A DNA stretch of 44,064 bases from Solirubrobacteraceae bacterium (GCA_030690545.1 JAUYGN010000074.1:1-44064), one strand, 5' to 3'. Positions 18,212-26,927 are shown, counted from the first letter of the stretch. Notes: generated by a model not told the origin, from the letters alone. Numbers and translations are program-made.

Positions 18212-19399
18212 ATGAGCGCCCTGCAGATCCTGCATCGCGACCCCGGCTCGCTCGCGCGCGCCGGGGTCCTGCGCACCGCGCACGGCGACGTGCGCACACC
18301 CGCCTTCGTCCCGCTCGCGACGAAGGCGACGGTCAAGGGCCTCGAGCCGCGCGAGGTCGCCGCGCTCGGCTACGACATCGTGCTCGGCAACACCTTCCAC
18401 CTCTTCCTCGAGCCCGGTGCCGACCTGATCGAGCGCTTCGGCGGGCTGCACGACTTCATGGGCTGGCAGCAGCCGATCGTCACCGACTCGGGTGGCTTTC
18501 AGGTCTTCAGCATGGGCTACGGGACCGTCGCCGACGAGGTCAAGGGTCGCGCGCCGAGCGGTCCGAACCGGATGGGACGCGTGCTGTCGATCGAGGAGGA
18601 CGGCGTGCGCTTCCGCTCCTACATCGACGGCTCGGAGCAGTTCATCGGCCCCGAGACGTCGATGCAGGTGCAGGCCAAGCTCGGCTCGGACCTGGCGCTC
18701 GTCTTCGACGAGTGCACGCCCTTCAACATCGACCGCGACTACACCGCGCGGTCGACCGAGCGCACGCACCGCTGGCTCGATCGCTGCCTGGCGTGGCATG
18801 ACGCGCAAGGACCGGCCGGACAGCTCGTCTACGGGATCGTCCAGGGCGGCGTCCACGAGGATCTGCGCGTCGAGTCCGCCCAGGCGGTCGCCGCTCGGCC
18901 GGTCGACGGGATCGCGATCGGCGGCTCGCTGGGCGCCGACAAGGCGCAGATGTACGAGGTCGTCGGCTGGGCGATCTCGGGCATCGACGAGGCGCGGCCG
19001 CGTCACCTGCTCGGGATCGGCGACATCGACGACCTGATCCGCGGCGTCGAGCTCGGCGTCGACACGTTCGACTGCGCGATGCCGACCCGCCTCGGTCGCC
19101 ACGGCGTCGCGATCGTGCCCGACCCCGCCAACCGCTGGCGCGTCGACCTGACCGCCGCCCGCCACCGCGAGTCGCACGAGCCGATCATGGACGGCTGCCC
19201 GTGCCCGGCCTGCGGCGGCGGCCACTCGCGCGGCTACCTGCGCTACCTCGTCAAGAACCGCGAGCTGACCGGCGCGCGCCTGCTGACGCTGCACAACCTC
19301 GCCTACGTCGCGCGCCTGATGGCCGGCCTGCGCGCCGCGATCGCCGGCGGCACGCTCGCCGCCTACGCGGCGGCGCAGCGCGCCGGCGCCGCGCCCTGA
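18212..19399 (+). CDS. tgt: tRNA-guanine transglycosylase
   Basis: Tgt exchanges guanine 34 for the queuosine precursor in tRNAs with GUN anticodons. The 395-aa barrel has the catalytic VTDSGGFQVFS, GIVQGGVHEDLR, AIGGSLGADK, RHLLGIGDIDDL, the nucleophile region GVDTFDCAMPTR and the zinc site CPCPACGGGHSRGYLRYL. TAGTCT (18197-18202) lies 9 nt before the ATG, so the leader is very short or absent. No other queuosine gene is in the window. Confidence 0.97.
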   Translation: MSALQILHRDPGSLARAGVLRTAHGDVRTPAFVPLATKATVKGLEPREVAALGYDIVLGNTFHLFLEPGADLIERFGGLHDFMGWQQPIVTDSGGFQVFSMGYGTVADEVKGRAPSGPNRMGRVLSIEEDGVRFRSYIDGSEQFIGPETSMQVQAKLGSDLALVFDECTPFNIDRDYTARSTERTHRWLDRCLAWHDAQGPAGQLVYGIVQGGVHEDLRVESAQAVAARPVDGIAIGGSLGADKAQMYEVVGWAISGIDEARPRHLLGIGDIDDLIRGVELGVDTFDCAMPTRLGRHGVAIVPDPANRWRVDLTAARHRESHEPIMDGCPCPACGGGHSRGYLRYLVKNRELTGARLLTLHNLAYVARLMAGLRAAIAGGTLAAYAAAQRAGAAP

Positions 19400-19517
19400 T
19401 GGATGCGGCTTATTCGGCTTGCGCTGTGCGGCGCGCCCGCCTCGATCGTTCAAGCCGGCCGATCCTCCACGCGTGCTAAGACTTCAGTGATGGCTCAGAG
19501 CCGAGATCGATGTAGTG

Positions 19518-20708
19518 ATGTATGAGCTGAGTGAAGCTGAGACGCAGGAAGCTCATCGTGCGGTCTCTGACCTGCTGGAACGACGGGAGGATCTGCGCCG
19601 AGCCTGCGAACGCGCTGTGGTTCGGTGGCAATGGGCCGCGGAACACTCAGATCTGCATCGCCCCCAGCCGCTGTATCGCGAGCGCAACGGGCTACGCCTC
19701 CCGAGACTGCTCGACAAGCCGCCGTCCTCGCCGCAAAATGAACAACGGTATGGCCTCGATGCGAACGGCGAGATCGTCGTCGCACGCGAGTACGTCGGAC
19801 CCGGGGAGTACCGGGAGGAGCTGCGGGTTCGTCGCGGCGAGACGGTCATTGGCTTTCGCTGGATGGAGACCGGCGAGCCGGCCGAGGTCAACATCGCGCG
19901 GTGTGTTGCGGGGCGAATGCAGTCTTACGTCACGATCTGGCCACAGATTGCCCCGGCCGCGGATATGCCGCACGGCTCGTTGGTCGAGCGCTACGAGTGG
20001 GATGGCGATCGGCTCGACGCCATTCACACCGAGACGGTAATCGCGTTCGCCGACATGCCCGCGCTGCCGGAGTCAGCGGAGATCCGGGCCTCGTACGACA
20101 CGGCGGGACGTCTCGTGGAGCTTCGAGAGCACAGCGATCGCGGGACGAAGACGCTGTATCGCGCGCCGGATGTCGGGCCGCCGATCGCACAACTGCGGCG
20201 GTCGGTCGAAGATCGCCTCGTCGAACTCCTGCCTGCCTTGCTGCGCGACCATGTCGTCGAGCCGATCTACTGCCTCGCGTTGCATTACCAGGCAGAGTGG
20301 CCGCTGCCACCGAACGTCGCCATCGGCGTCGAGCGCGACCGGCGCGCATGGATCCAGCAGATCCACGACTCCGAAATGCTACGCCTCACCGTGTGGAACC
20401 CGGCGGAGTTCAGCTCGTATGCCGGCGAGAGCCTCGGTGGGCGACCGCTGAGCGAGATCGACGTCGACCTCGCTCGCACGCTCGATGCCATCCCCGAGAA
20501 TTGTGCCGAAGCAGCGAGGCAGGGCCGCGTGACCCTGAACCGCGTGGCCCGACGCCTGCAGAAGCTCGACTGGCGCTCGATCTGTCCCGTCAGCGATGAC
20601 TTCGTCGTCTTCGCGGTGGATTTCGAGCTCGTCGACTTGGAGGACAATCTGCGTTTCAGCGTTCCGGTTGCGCTGCACAGGCAGCTGGCCGACCAGGGAC
20701 TATTGTGA
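19518..20708 (+). CDS. Protein of unknown function (396 aa)
   Basis: I do not recognise this protein. It has no membrane segment or signal peptide. The first 60 residues are helical and charged, the middle (about 75-220) is rich in beta-type segments with YD/YEWDG-like turns (RYGLDANGEIVV, RYEWDGDRLDAIH, SYDTAGRLVELRE) that recall RHS/YD-like sheets, and the rest is mixed. It ends in a helix-turn with DFELVDLEDNLRFSV. Codon use is less GC-biased than its neighbours, and decayed accessory genes follow, so it may have been acquired by transfer. A GTG just before the ATG is the alternative start. Confidence 0.75.
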   Translation: MYELSEAETQEAHRAVSDLLERREDLRRACERAVVRWQWAAEHSDLHRPQPLYRERNGLRLPRLLDKPPSSPQNEQRYGLDANGEIVVAREYVGPGEYREELRVRRGETVIGFRWMETGEPAEVNIARCVAGRMQSYVTIWPQIAPAADMPHGSLVERYEWDGDRLDAIHTETVIAFADMPALPESAEIRASYDTAGRLVELREHSDRGTKTLYRAPDVGPPIAQLRRSVEDRLVELLPALLRDHVVEPIYCLALHYQAEWPLPPNVAIGVERDRRAWIQQIHDSEMLRLTVWNPAEFSSYAGESLGGRPLSEIDVDLARTLDAIPENCAEAARQGRVTLNRVARRLQKLDWRSICPVSDDFVVFAVDFELVDLEDNLRFSVPVALHRQLADQGLL

Positions 20709-20806
20709 CCTTGCCTTTATGTTCACACGTGCGGTGGTGGTGGCCTGGGCGAACGACTGAGAACGGTGGTCCATCGTGCCTTCGCGACCGATGATGCTGC
20801 CGGCAA

Positions 20807-20905
20807 TCAGCTACGGAACCTTCGGATCCCGTCCCTATTGAGGTTCGCCTTTTCGAGGTTTGCTTGCCGGAAGTCCGCGTAATTTGAAAGAGGCGTTACA
20901 ACCAT
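20807..20905 (-). pseudogene. Decayed C-terminal end of a pentapeptide-repeat protein
   Basis: A 32-codon minus-strand frame encodes NYADFRQANLEKANLN, three consecutive A(D/N)(L/F)xx pentapeptide repeats, then a short tail and stop. A TGA lies four codons before its ATG, and no repeats continue upstream, so only the end of the gene remains. The bases from 20709 to 20806 hold nothing I recognise. Confidence 0.55.
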
Positions 20906-20996
20906 CGCCGACGACACTCAGCCATCGGCCGACAACCACCGACCAGCCGCCTGAACAACCTGCTCGGGTCTTATATCTAGTTGTTGCGCTCCCAGT

Positions 20997-21175
20997 TCAC
21001 TCGGGTGACGGCAATTGTCCGGTCGAGCGCATGGCTCGGGCCAGACCGTCGGCATCCGAGTTGCGCCGGCTTCGAAGGCTGCCACGCCCTCGGCGTGGGC
21101 GCGGACCAGTTCTGCGTCGGCGAGGACGTCGATCGTCTCGCGGCTGGTGTCGTGGGCGTCAGCGCGGGGCTTGAC
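20997..21175 (-). pseudogene. Frameshifted C-terminal remnant of a Phd/YefM-type antitoxin
   Basis: One minus-strand frame reads ETIDVLADAELVRAHAEG, matching the toxin-binding tail often found in Phd/YefM antitoxins (ET..VL.D.ELV..). It then continues in another frame as NSDADGLARAMRS, also typical of such tails, to a stop at 20997-20999. Joining them needs a shift at about 21063-21064. No N-terminal DNA-binding part remains, because the kinase gene begins at 21195. No toxin gene is seen. Confidence 0.45.
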
Positions 21176-21194
21176 CGATCCCGGCGGGTCGCCG

Positions 21195-22403
21195 TCAGCG
21201 CGTGTTGTCGTCGATCAGCCGGTTCATCTGCTCGACGAGCGTGCTCGTGTCGTCGCCGTCGATCGGGGCGAGGTCGATCGACGAGCCCTGCGAGCTGCCG
21301 ATCGCGAACGCGATCGCCGCGGCGACCAGCCCGGCGAGCAGCACGAGCCCGAGCGCCTTGCCCATGCGCCTGTCGCGCGGCGGCGGCGGGGTGTCGCGGC
21401 GCGACGGGGGGATCGACGGGATCGGCTCGTACTCCGACGGCACGAGCCCGCCGGGAGGCGCTTGGGGCTCCAGGCGCCGGCCGCTGCTCGGCGGCACCGC
21501 GCGGGTCGGCGCGGTCCACTCGTCGTGCACGAGCATCGCGGTCGCCGCGGTCTCGTCGCTGCCCGCCGGCGCGATCCCGCGGGCGCCGTCGTGCAGCGCC
21601 TGGCGCATGTCCTCGGCGCTCGCGTAGCGCGCTTCGGGCTCGAGCTCGAACGCCTTCTCGACCGCGAGCGCGAGCGCGGTGGGGACCTCCGGCGCGATCT
21701 GGTCCAGGCGCATCGGATACTCGCGCTGCTGCAGCATCGCGAGCTCGGTCAGCGAGCCGGCCTCGTAGGGAAGCCGGCCGGCGAGCAGCTGGTACGTGAC
21801 GACGCCGAGGCCGTACAGGTCGGCCGGCGGACCCACCTCCGAGCCGCTGGCCTGCTCGGGCGCGAGGTAGGCGGCGGTGCCGAGCACGGAGCCGACCTGG
21901 GTGATCTGCGAGGTCTGGCCGAGGGCCTTGGCGATCCCGAAGTCGGCGAGCTTCACGGCACCGTCGTCGGAGCGCAGGATGTTGCCCGGCTTGACGTCGC
22001 GGTGGATGACGCCGTTGCGGTGGGCGTGCATCAGTCCGCGGCAGGCGCCGTCGATCAGCTCCAGCGTGTCGGAGATGCCGAGGCGCGTCTCCTCGCGCAG
22101 GATCTCGGCGCCCGAGCGGCCGTGGATGTACTCCATCACGATGTAGTGCCGTCCGCTGATCTCGTCGAAGCCGAAATCGAAGACCTGGACGATGTTCGGG
22201 TGCACGAGTTGCGCGGCTGCCTGCGCCTCGCGCTTGAAGCGCGAGATGAACTGGCTGTCGTCGGCGAGGTGCTCGGCGAGCAGCTTCACGGCGACGGGGC
22301 GCTCGAGCCGCTGATCGACGGCGAGCTGGACGGTCGACATGCCGCCGTGGCCGAGACGCGCGCCGAGGACGTAGCGGCCGGCGATGACCGATTCGCTCGT
22401 CAC
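21195..22403 (-). CDS. Membrane serine/threonine protein kinase
   Basis: The 402-aa protein has an N-terminal Hanks-type kinase domain: glycine loop LGHGGMSTV, VAVKLL, catalytic HRDVKPGN, DFGIA, GTAAYLAPEQ and DLYGLGVVTYQLLAGRLPY. A Pro-rich juxtamembrane linker (residues about 290-340) leads to one membrane helix (GLVLLAGLVAAAIAFAIG) and a short 30-residue outer tail without PASTA repeats. It is likely a signalling kinase with its catalytic part in the cytoplasm. The GTG start overlaps the lipoprotein stop (GTGA). Confidence 0.95.
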   Translation of the reverse strand: MTSESVIAGRYVLGARLGHGGMSTVQLAVDQRLERPVAVKLLAEHLADDSQFISRFKREAQAAAQLVHPNIVQVFDFGFDEISGRHYIVMEYIHGRSGAEILREETRLGISDTLELIDGACRGLMHAHRNGVIHRDVKPGNILRSDDGAVKLADFGIAKALGQTSQITQVGSVLGTAAYLAPEQASGSEVGPPADLYGLGVVTYQLLAGRLPYEAGSLTELAMLQQREYPMRLDQIAPEVPTALALAVEKAFELEPEARYASAEDMRQALHDGARGIAPAGSDETAATAMLVHDEWTAPTRAVPPSSGRRLEPQAPPGGLVPSEYEPIPSIPPSRRDTPPPPRDRRMGKALGLVLLAGLVAAAIAFAIGSSQGSSIDLAPIDGDDTSTLVEQMNRLIDDNTR

Positions 22404-22948
22404 GGCTCGACCTCGGGCGCTATCCCGCCTCCGGGCGGTGCCGGCGGCACGGGCTCGAGTGGATCGGGCACCGGCTCGGGATCCGGCGGCGGCGGTGGCG
22501 GTGGTGGCGGCTCGACGGGCGGCGGTTCCTCCGGAAGCGTCGTCGTCTCGGTCGGCTCCGTCGTCTCGGTCGGGGGCAGCTCGGTCGTCGGCGTCGTCTC
22601 GGTCGTCGTCGTCTCCGTCGGATCCGGCGCGGTGCGGTTGGCCTCGCATTCCTCGACGGCGATGCGGCGCAGCTTGGCGACGCCGTCGCTCAGGGCACTG
22701 ACGATCTGCGCGTCGGTCGACGCGGGCAGGTCGTCGATCGCCTCGTCGACCTGCCTGAGCTGGCCGGGAAGGTCGCTGCAGCGGCTGTCCTCGGTCGCCT
22801 CGCGCACGTCCTCGATCTGGCTCTTCAGGTCGCCCGCGACGGCGGATGGCACGCCGCCCGGCGTGCCGCCCCCGCAGGCGGCCAGCAGCGCCGTGCCGGC
22901 ACCGAGCGTCAGCGCCAGCAGGTAGGGGATGGTCCGTCGCACGATCAC
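22400..22948 (-). CDS. Lipoprotein with Thr/Pro-rich tail
   Basis: The 182-aa product has a signal sequence with lipobox LLAAC, predicting lipidation at Cys25 and anchoring on the outer face of the membrane. Residues 35-105 form a helical domain with two further Cys (RCSDLP, EECEAN) that could pair. The last 75 residues are low-complexity Thr/Glu then Pro/Glu, probably a spacer across the wall. It overlaps both neighbours by 4 nt, so it may be a sensor or partner for the kinase encoded next; that is inference. Confidence 0.85.
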   Translation of the reverse strand: MIVRRTIPYLLALTLGAGTALLAACGGGTPGGVPSAVAGDLKSQIEDVREATEDSRCSDLPGQLRQVDEAIDDLPASTDAQIVSALSDGVAKLRRIAVEECEANRTAPDPTETTTTETTPTTELPPTETTEPTETTTLPEEPPPVEPPPPPPPPPDPEPVPDPLEPVPPAPPGGGIAPEVEP

Positions 22949-23682
22949 TGACCGTACCCGAGCCGCTCGGCAAGCGAATCAGGCAGGCGAGCCCCGCGAA
23001 TCGCGGCAGCGGCGCCGGCGACGTCGTACTCCACGCGCCGCCAGCGCGCGCGCCAGCGATCGAGGTCGAGCATCATCCACGCGGCTCGTGGATCGCCGTC
23101 GCGCGGCTGGCCGACGGATCCCGGGTTCAGCAGCCATTCGCCGGTGTCCGGCGCGATGTCGAGGTCGTCGCCATCGCGGCGTGGCTCGCCGGTCGCGACA
23201 TCGCCCTCGGGGCGGACGAACGACAGCGCGACGTGGGAGTGACCGATCAGCGCGACGCGCTGCAGCTGGCGGTCGAGGCACAGCTCGGCGAGCAGCGCGC
23301 TGAGCACGTACTCCCAGACGGGATCGCGCGGGCTTGCGTGGTAGAGGCCGACGGCATCCTCCTCGCCGGCCGGCTGCAGCGCGGCGAGGTACTCCATGTT
23401 CGCGTCGGTGATCGTCTCCTGCGTCCAGCGCGCCGCGATCGCCGCCCCGGTGGAGAACTCGTCGAGGCCGATCGCGCCGGTGACGCCCATGTCGTGGTTG
23501 CCGGCCAGGCAGATCGTCGCGTGGCGACGCGCCAGCTCGACGCAGGCGTCGGGCTCGGCGCCGTAGCCGACGAGGTCGCCGAGGCACCACAGCTCGTCGG
23601 CGCCGGCGGCTTCGGCGTCGGCCAGCACCGCCTCGAAGGCGTGGCGGTTGCCGTGGATGTCGGAGAGGATGGCGACCTGCAT
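22945..23682 (-). CDS. Calcineurin-like metallophosphoesterase (YfcE/MJ0936 type)
   Basis: The 245-aa protein has all core dimetal motifs: SDIHGNRHA, LGDLVGYG, LAGNHDMG, a His in LYHASPRDP, and GHSHVAL. The family hydrolyses phosphodiesters such as cyclic nucleotides or nucleoside phosphates; the physiological substrate is unknown. I chose ATG 23680-23682, 13 residues... directly before MQVAILSDIHGN, because the upstream extension is antisense to the divergent peptidase. It is the first gene of the operon with the lipoprotein and kinase. Confidence 0.93.
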   Translation of the reverse strand: MQVAILSDIHGNRHAFEAVLADAEAAGADELWCLGDLVGYGAEPDACVELARRHATICLAGNHDMGVTGAIGLDEFSTGAAIAARWTQETITDANMEYLAALQPAGEEDAVGLYHASPRDPVWEYVLSALLAELCLDRQLQRVALIGHSHVALSFVRPEGDVATGEPRRDGDDLDIAPDTGEWLLNPGSVGQPRDGDPRAAWMMLDLDRWRARWRRVEYDVAGAAAAIRGARLPDSLAERLGYGQ

Positions 23683-23698
23683 CTCGTAGGGTGAGACC

Positions 23699-24925
23699 GT
23701 GGACCGTGGACACCTGCGCTGGGGAGCGGCGATCGTCGCCGCCGTCGTCGTGGCGGAGATGGCAGTGGTGCTGCTTCGGCCGCGTAGCGGCGTGATCGAG
23801 CCCGCTGTCGTGCGCACCGAATCGTACTTCAGCGCTTCGGAGATCCAGCGCGCGCGTGACTATCGTCGCCCGCAGGTCCTGCTCTACGGCGGCGTGCTCG
23901 TCGCCGAGCTGGGGGTGCTCGCGCTGCTGATCGCGCGTCCCCCGCGCCGCCTGAAGGGCCCGTTCAGGCGTCCGATGCTGGCCGGCGCGGCTGCCGGCGC
24001 GGCGCTGTCGATCGCGGTCTCGGTCTCGATCCTGCCGCTGCAGGTCGTCTCGCGCGAGCGCGCCAGGGACGCCGGTCTCGTCACGCAGTCATGGAGTGGC
24101 TACGCGCGCGACAAGGGCGTCTCCTGGGGAATCGGCGCGGTCTTCGCCGGGCTCGGCGCCGGCGCCGCGGTCGGCCTGATCCGCCGCTACCCGCGCGGAT
24201 GGTGGATGCCGGCCAGCGCGATCGTCGCCACGTTCGGCGTGCTGAGCGTCTACGCGGGGCCGGTCGTGCTCGACCCGCTCTTCAACACCTTCAAGGCGCT
24301 GCCCGCCGGCCAGACGCGCGACGACGTGCTCGAGCTCGCGCGGCGCGCCGGCGTCGACGTCGGCGAGGTGTACAGCATCGACGCCAGCCGTCGCACGACG
24401 ACCGCCAATGCCTACGTCACGGGATTGGGGACGACGAAGCGCGTGGTCCTCTACGACACCCTGCTGGAGAACTTCGAGCGCGACGAGGTGCGTCTCGTCG
24501 TCGCCCACGAGCTCGCTCATGTGCACTACCGCGACGTGCCCTACGGGCTGCTGTACCTCGCGATCGTCGCACCCTTCGGGCTCTTCGCGGTCGCCCAGCT
24601 GACGCGCCGCCTGGCACCGGCGGATGGCGAGCCGGGTCCGGCGGTCCTGCCCGCGCTCGCGCTCAGCCTCGCCCTCATGACGACGACGATCACGACGATC
24701 TCCAATCAGCACAGCCGCGCGATCGAGGCACGCGCCGACTCCTACTCGCTGACGCTCACCGACCAGCCGGAGCCGTTCATCTCCTTCGAGCAGCGGATCG
24801 CGCGGCGCAACCTGTCCGATCCCGACCCGCCGGGCTGGCAGCGGTTCCTGCTCTCCACGCACCCGCCGACGATCGAGCGGATCGGGATCGGGGTGGCGTA
24901 CCAGCGCGGCGAGCGCGGTCGCTGA
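23699..24925 (+). CDS. M48-family (Ste24-like) membrane metallopeptidase
   Basis: The 408-aa protein has an N-terminal helix, three more membrane segments between residues 55 and 190, the zinc motif VVAHELAHVH at about residue 275, a further membrane pair, and the downstream Glu ligand in AIEARADSYSL. This matches CAAX-protease-like M48 enzymes, which in bacteria cut membrane proteins. The GTG start is 6 nt after TAGGGT (23687-23692), so the mRNA is probably leaderless. It is divergent from the phosphoesterase with only 16 bp between starts. Confidence 0.93.
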   Translation: MDRGHLRWGAAIVAAVVVAEMAVVLLRPRSGVIEPAVVRTESYFSASEIQRARDYRRPQVLLYGGVLVAELGVLALLIARPPRRLKGPFRRPMLAGAAAGAALSIAVSVSILPLQVVSRERARDAGLVTQSWSGYARDKGVSWGIGAVFAGLGAGAAVGLIRRYPRGWWMPASAIVATFGVLSVYAGPVVLDPLFNTFKALPAGQTRDDVLELARRAGVDVGEVYSIDASRRTTTANAYVTGLGTTKRVVLYDTLLENFERDEVRLVVAHELAHVHYRDVPYGLLYLAIVAPFGLFAVAQLTRRLAPADGEPGPAVLPALALSLALMTTTITTISNQHSRAIEARADSYSLTLTDQPEPFISFEQRIARRNLSDPDPPGWQRFLLSTHPPTIERIGIGVAYQRGERGR

Positions 24926-24928
24926 CCT

Positions 24929-24964
24929 CGCTCGTCAGCCGCGAGCGGGGGCCGCGACCCGCTA
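24929..24964. terminator. Hairpins between convergent genes
   Basis: Two short GC-rich inverted repeats, CGCTCG/CGAGCG (24929-24947) and AGCGGG/CCCGCT (24945-24964), overlap in the 49-bp gap between convergent genes. There is no T-tract, so termination is only suggested. Confidence 0.35.
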
Positions 24965-24974
24965 CCCGCCGCCG

Positions 24975-25292
24975 TCAGGAGTCGTCGTCGGCCGGCGCGC
25001 TGCCGCCGCCGAACTCGGGCAGGTTCTTGATCCCCTCGCGCGTGCGGTACTTCGAGTAGGAGTCCTCGAGCGCCTCGGCGAGCTCGCGCAGGAACTTCGG
25101 CGCGAGGTTGATGCGCGACACGACCACGCCCGGGATCTCGTCGGCTTCGATCTCGTGATCGACGCGAGCGAACGTGATCGTGAACTCGTAGTCCGAGAAC
25201 GAGACGTTCGCGAAGTTCGCGTAGACGCCGCCCATCATCTCGGGCGAGAAGTGGATGTTGATGTGCCGTTCGGTCTCGTCTTCTTCAGCCAT
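24975..25292 (-). CDS. DUF3467 domain protein
   Basis: The 105-aa acidic protein matches the DUF3467 pattern: HINIHFSPEMMGGVYANFANVS, SDYEFTITFARV, VVSRINLAPKFLRELAEALEDS. The function of the family is not established. It is soluble and probably a small beta-rich fold. Its ATG (25290-25292) is 19 bp from the divergent rlmH start, so the two share a compact promoter region. Confidence 0.9.
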   Translation of the reverse strand: MAEEDETERHINIHFSPEMMGGVYANFANVSFSDYEFTITFARVDHEIEADEIPGVVVSRINLAPKFLRELAEALEDSYSKYRTREGIKNLPEFGGGSAPADDDS

Positions 25293-25311
25293 ACGCGCCT
25301 AGTATCGCAGC

Positions 25312-25719
25312 GTGCGCATCACCGTCCTCGCCGTCGGGCGTCTGCGCCCGCCGTACGCCGACGATGTCCAGCACTACCTCAAGCTGCTGGCGCGCCACGC
25401 GCGCGTCGAGATGATCGAGGTGCGCCAGGAGGAGCGCGTCACCGGGCGCATCCCGCAGCGCGCCTTCGTCTCGCTGCTCGCGCGCGACGGCGAGCAGCTC
25501 AGCTCGCTGTCGTTCAGCCGCTTCCTGGAGGAGCGCCGCCGGCTCGGGCGCGACGTCTGCTTCGTCGTCGGCGGTCCGCCGGGCCTCGAGCTCGCGGACG
25601 TCGATCATCGCTTCTCGCTCGGTCCGCTCACGCTGCCCCACCAGCTCGCCCGCGTCGTCCTGCTCGAGCAGCTCTATCGCGGGCACAAGATCCTCGCGGG
25701 GGAGCCGTACCACTACTGA
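25312..25719 (+). CDS. rlmH: 23S rRNA pseudouridine-1915 N3-methyltransferase
   Basis: RlmH, a SPOUT-class enzyme, methylates pseudouridine 1915 in helix 69 of 23S rRNA. The 135-aa product carries the SAM-binding knot VVGGPPGL and the signature LPHQLARVVLLEQLYRGHKILAGEPYHY-like end (LYRGHKILAGEPYHY). It is about 20 residues shorter than E. coli RlmH, with the reduction in the N-terminal half. The GTG at 25312 is 6 nt after TAGTAT (25300-25305), suggesting a leaderless message. Confidence 0.95.
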   Translation: MRITVLAVGRLRPPYADDVQHYLKLLARHARVEMIEVRQEERVTGRIPQRAFVSLLARDGEQLSSLSFSRFLEERRRLGRDVCFVVGGPPGLELADVDHRFSLGPLTLPHQLARVVLLEQLYRGHKILAGEPYHY

Positions 25720-25743
25720 CGCTCGCGGCCCGCGCGGCGCGCT

Positions 25744-26874
25744 TCAGCGGCGCGTGGTGATGCGGAACGTGTGGCGCAGCGTCTTGCCGCGGCCGGTCGA
25801 CGTGCGCGGCGACGCGTAGAGGCGGTAGGTGCCGGTCCGCAGGCGCTTGCCGCCGACGCGGCCGCTGAAGCGCAGGGAGTTGTGGCCCTGGCGCCCGGGA
25901 TCGGTGTACGAGCCGCTCACGGGTTGGTAGCGCAGGCAGCGCTTGCGGTTGCGATTGGTCCGCGTGAGCGCGCGGCAACTCGAACCCACGCGCCTGCCGA
26001 CCCGCCGCACGGCGACCGTGAAGCGCACGCTCGCGGCGGTGTTGCCGAGCCGGTAGCTGACGCGCGTCGACGGGAAGCTGGTCGTCTTGAATCCGCCAGC
26101 CGGCCGCGCCACGAACGCCGACGGCGACACGTCCAGCGAGGTCAGGACCGGGACCGGAGGGACGATGTTCAGCACGGCGCTGGCGCTCGCCTCCGCGACG
26201 GCGTCGGAGCTGCTCTCCTGCAGCCAGGCGCAGAGCGTGTACTGACCGACGTCGCGGAACGGGCCTGCCAGGCGCGGCAGCCCAAAAGCGCCGCTGGCGG
26301 GCAGGGAGAAGGCGAACGAGTCCGTCGCGGGGTCAGCCGCCCGGCTCTGGCCGCATGGTCCGGCACCGATCGGCTTGGCCTTCGCGAACAGCGTGCGGCC
26401 CAACTCGGTCGTCCCGACGAGCGTCACCGGGACGCCGGCGCCCGGGTGCGCTCTCGGCGGGACGAGCAGCGCGAGCGTCGCGTTGTTGGGGCGGACGTTC
26501 ACGGGCAGGGCGAACTGCTCGCTGGGCGCCGCCGTGGAGCTGCTCGCCAGGTACGCGCACAGCAGGTACGCGCCCGGCTCGCCCTGCTGGGTCACCTTCT
26601 GCGTCCCGGACACGTCACGGAAGAAGAGGCCGGCGCCCGAGTCCGCAGAGTACGACGGTGCGCACGGCACGCCGCCCGCGGGGCGGAACTTCGCGTAGAT
26701 GTGGCTCGTCCCGCTCGTCGTGCCGGTCGCGATGAACGTCATCGGCCGGTCCTCGAGCGCGTCTCCGCCGACGAGCACCACGCTGAGCGCGGCCTGTGCG
26801 GCCGCCGGTGCCAGCGCCAGCGCGGCGACGGTGGCGATCGCCGTCCACGTGGATCTCCTGACGACGCCGCGCAC
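25744..26874 (-). CDS. Secreted two-repeat protein with Solirubrobacterales-type C-terminal module
   Basis: The 376-aa product has a signal peptide ending APAAAQA. Two related modules follow (about residues 35-120 and 140-235), each with a paired-Cys pattern (VPCAPSY to LLCAYL; GPCGQSR to TLCAWL) and a GxY.LCA(W/Y)L strand, probably Ig-like folds with a disulfide. The C-terminal 120 residues (DVSPSAF, VGSSCRALTR, RKRCLRY, TGTYRLYASP) resemble a beta-sandwich module I associate with secreted proteins of this order. Ligand and role are unknown. It converges on rlmH. Confidence 0.8.
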   Translation of the reverse strand: MRGVVRRSTWTAIATVAALALAPAAAQAALSVVLVGGDALEDRPMTFIATGTTSGTSHIYAKFRPAGGVPCAPSYSADSGAGLFFRDVSGTQKVTQQGEPGAYLLCAYLASSSTAAPSEQFALPVNVRPNNATLALLVPPRAHPGAGVPVTLVGTTELGRTLFAKAKPIGAGPCGQSRAADPATDSFAFSLPASGAFGLPRLAGPFRDVGQYTLCAWLQESSSDAVAEASASAVLNIVPPVPVLTSLDVSPSAFVARPAGGFKTTSFPSTRVSYRLGNTAASVRFTVAVRRVGRRVGSSCRALTRTNRNRKRCLRYQPVSGSYTDPGRQGHNSLRFSGRVGGKRLRTGTYRLYASPRTSTGRGKTLRHTFRITTRR

Positions 26875-26927
26875 GCGGCCAGCATGTCACGCCCGGCATC
26901 GCCACGCGCCGCCGGTACTCTGGCGAC

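Noticed and set aside
20977-21519. 180-aa minus-strand frame covering the end of the kinase gene
   Set aside because: Its main part is the shadow of the kinase C-terminus. The antitoxin-like signal lies in two other frames, which is why a frameshifted remnant is proposed.
22480-22640. Repetitive GTCGTCTCGGTCGG-like sequence, possible minisatellite
   Set aside because: It encodes the Thr/Glu/Pro tail of the lipoprotein in frame, so the repetition is explained by low-complexity protein.
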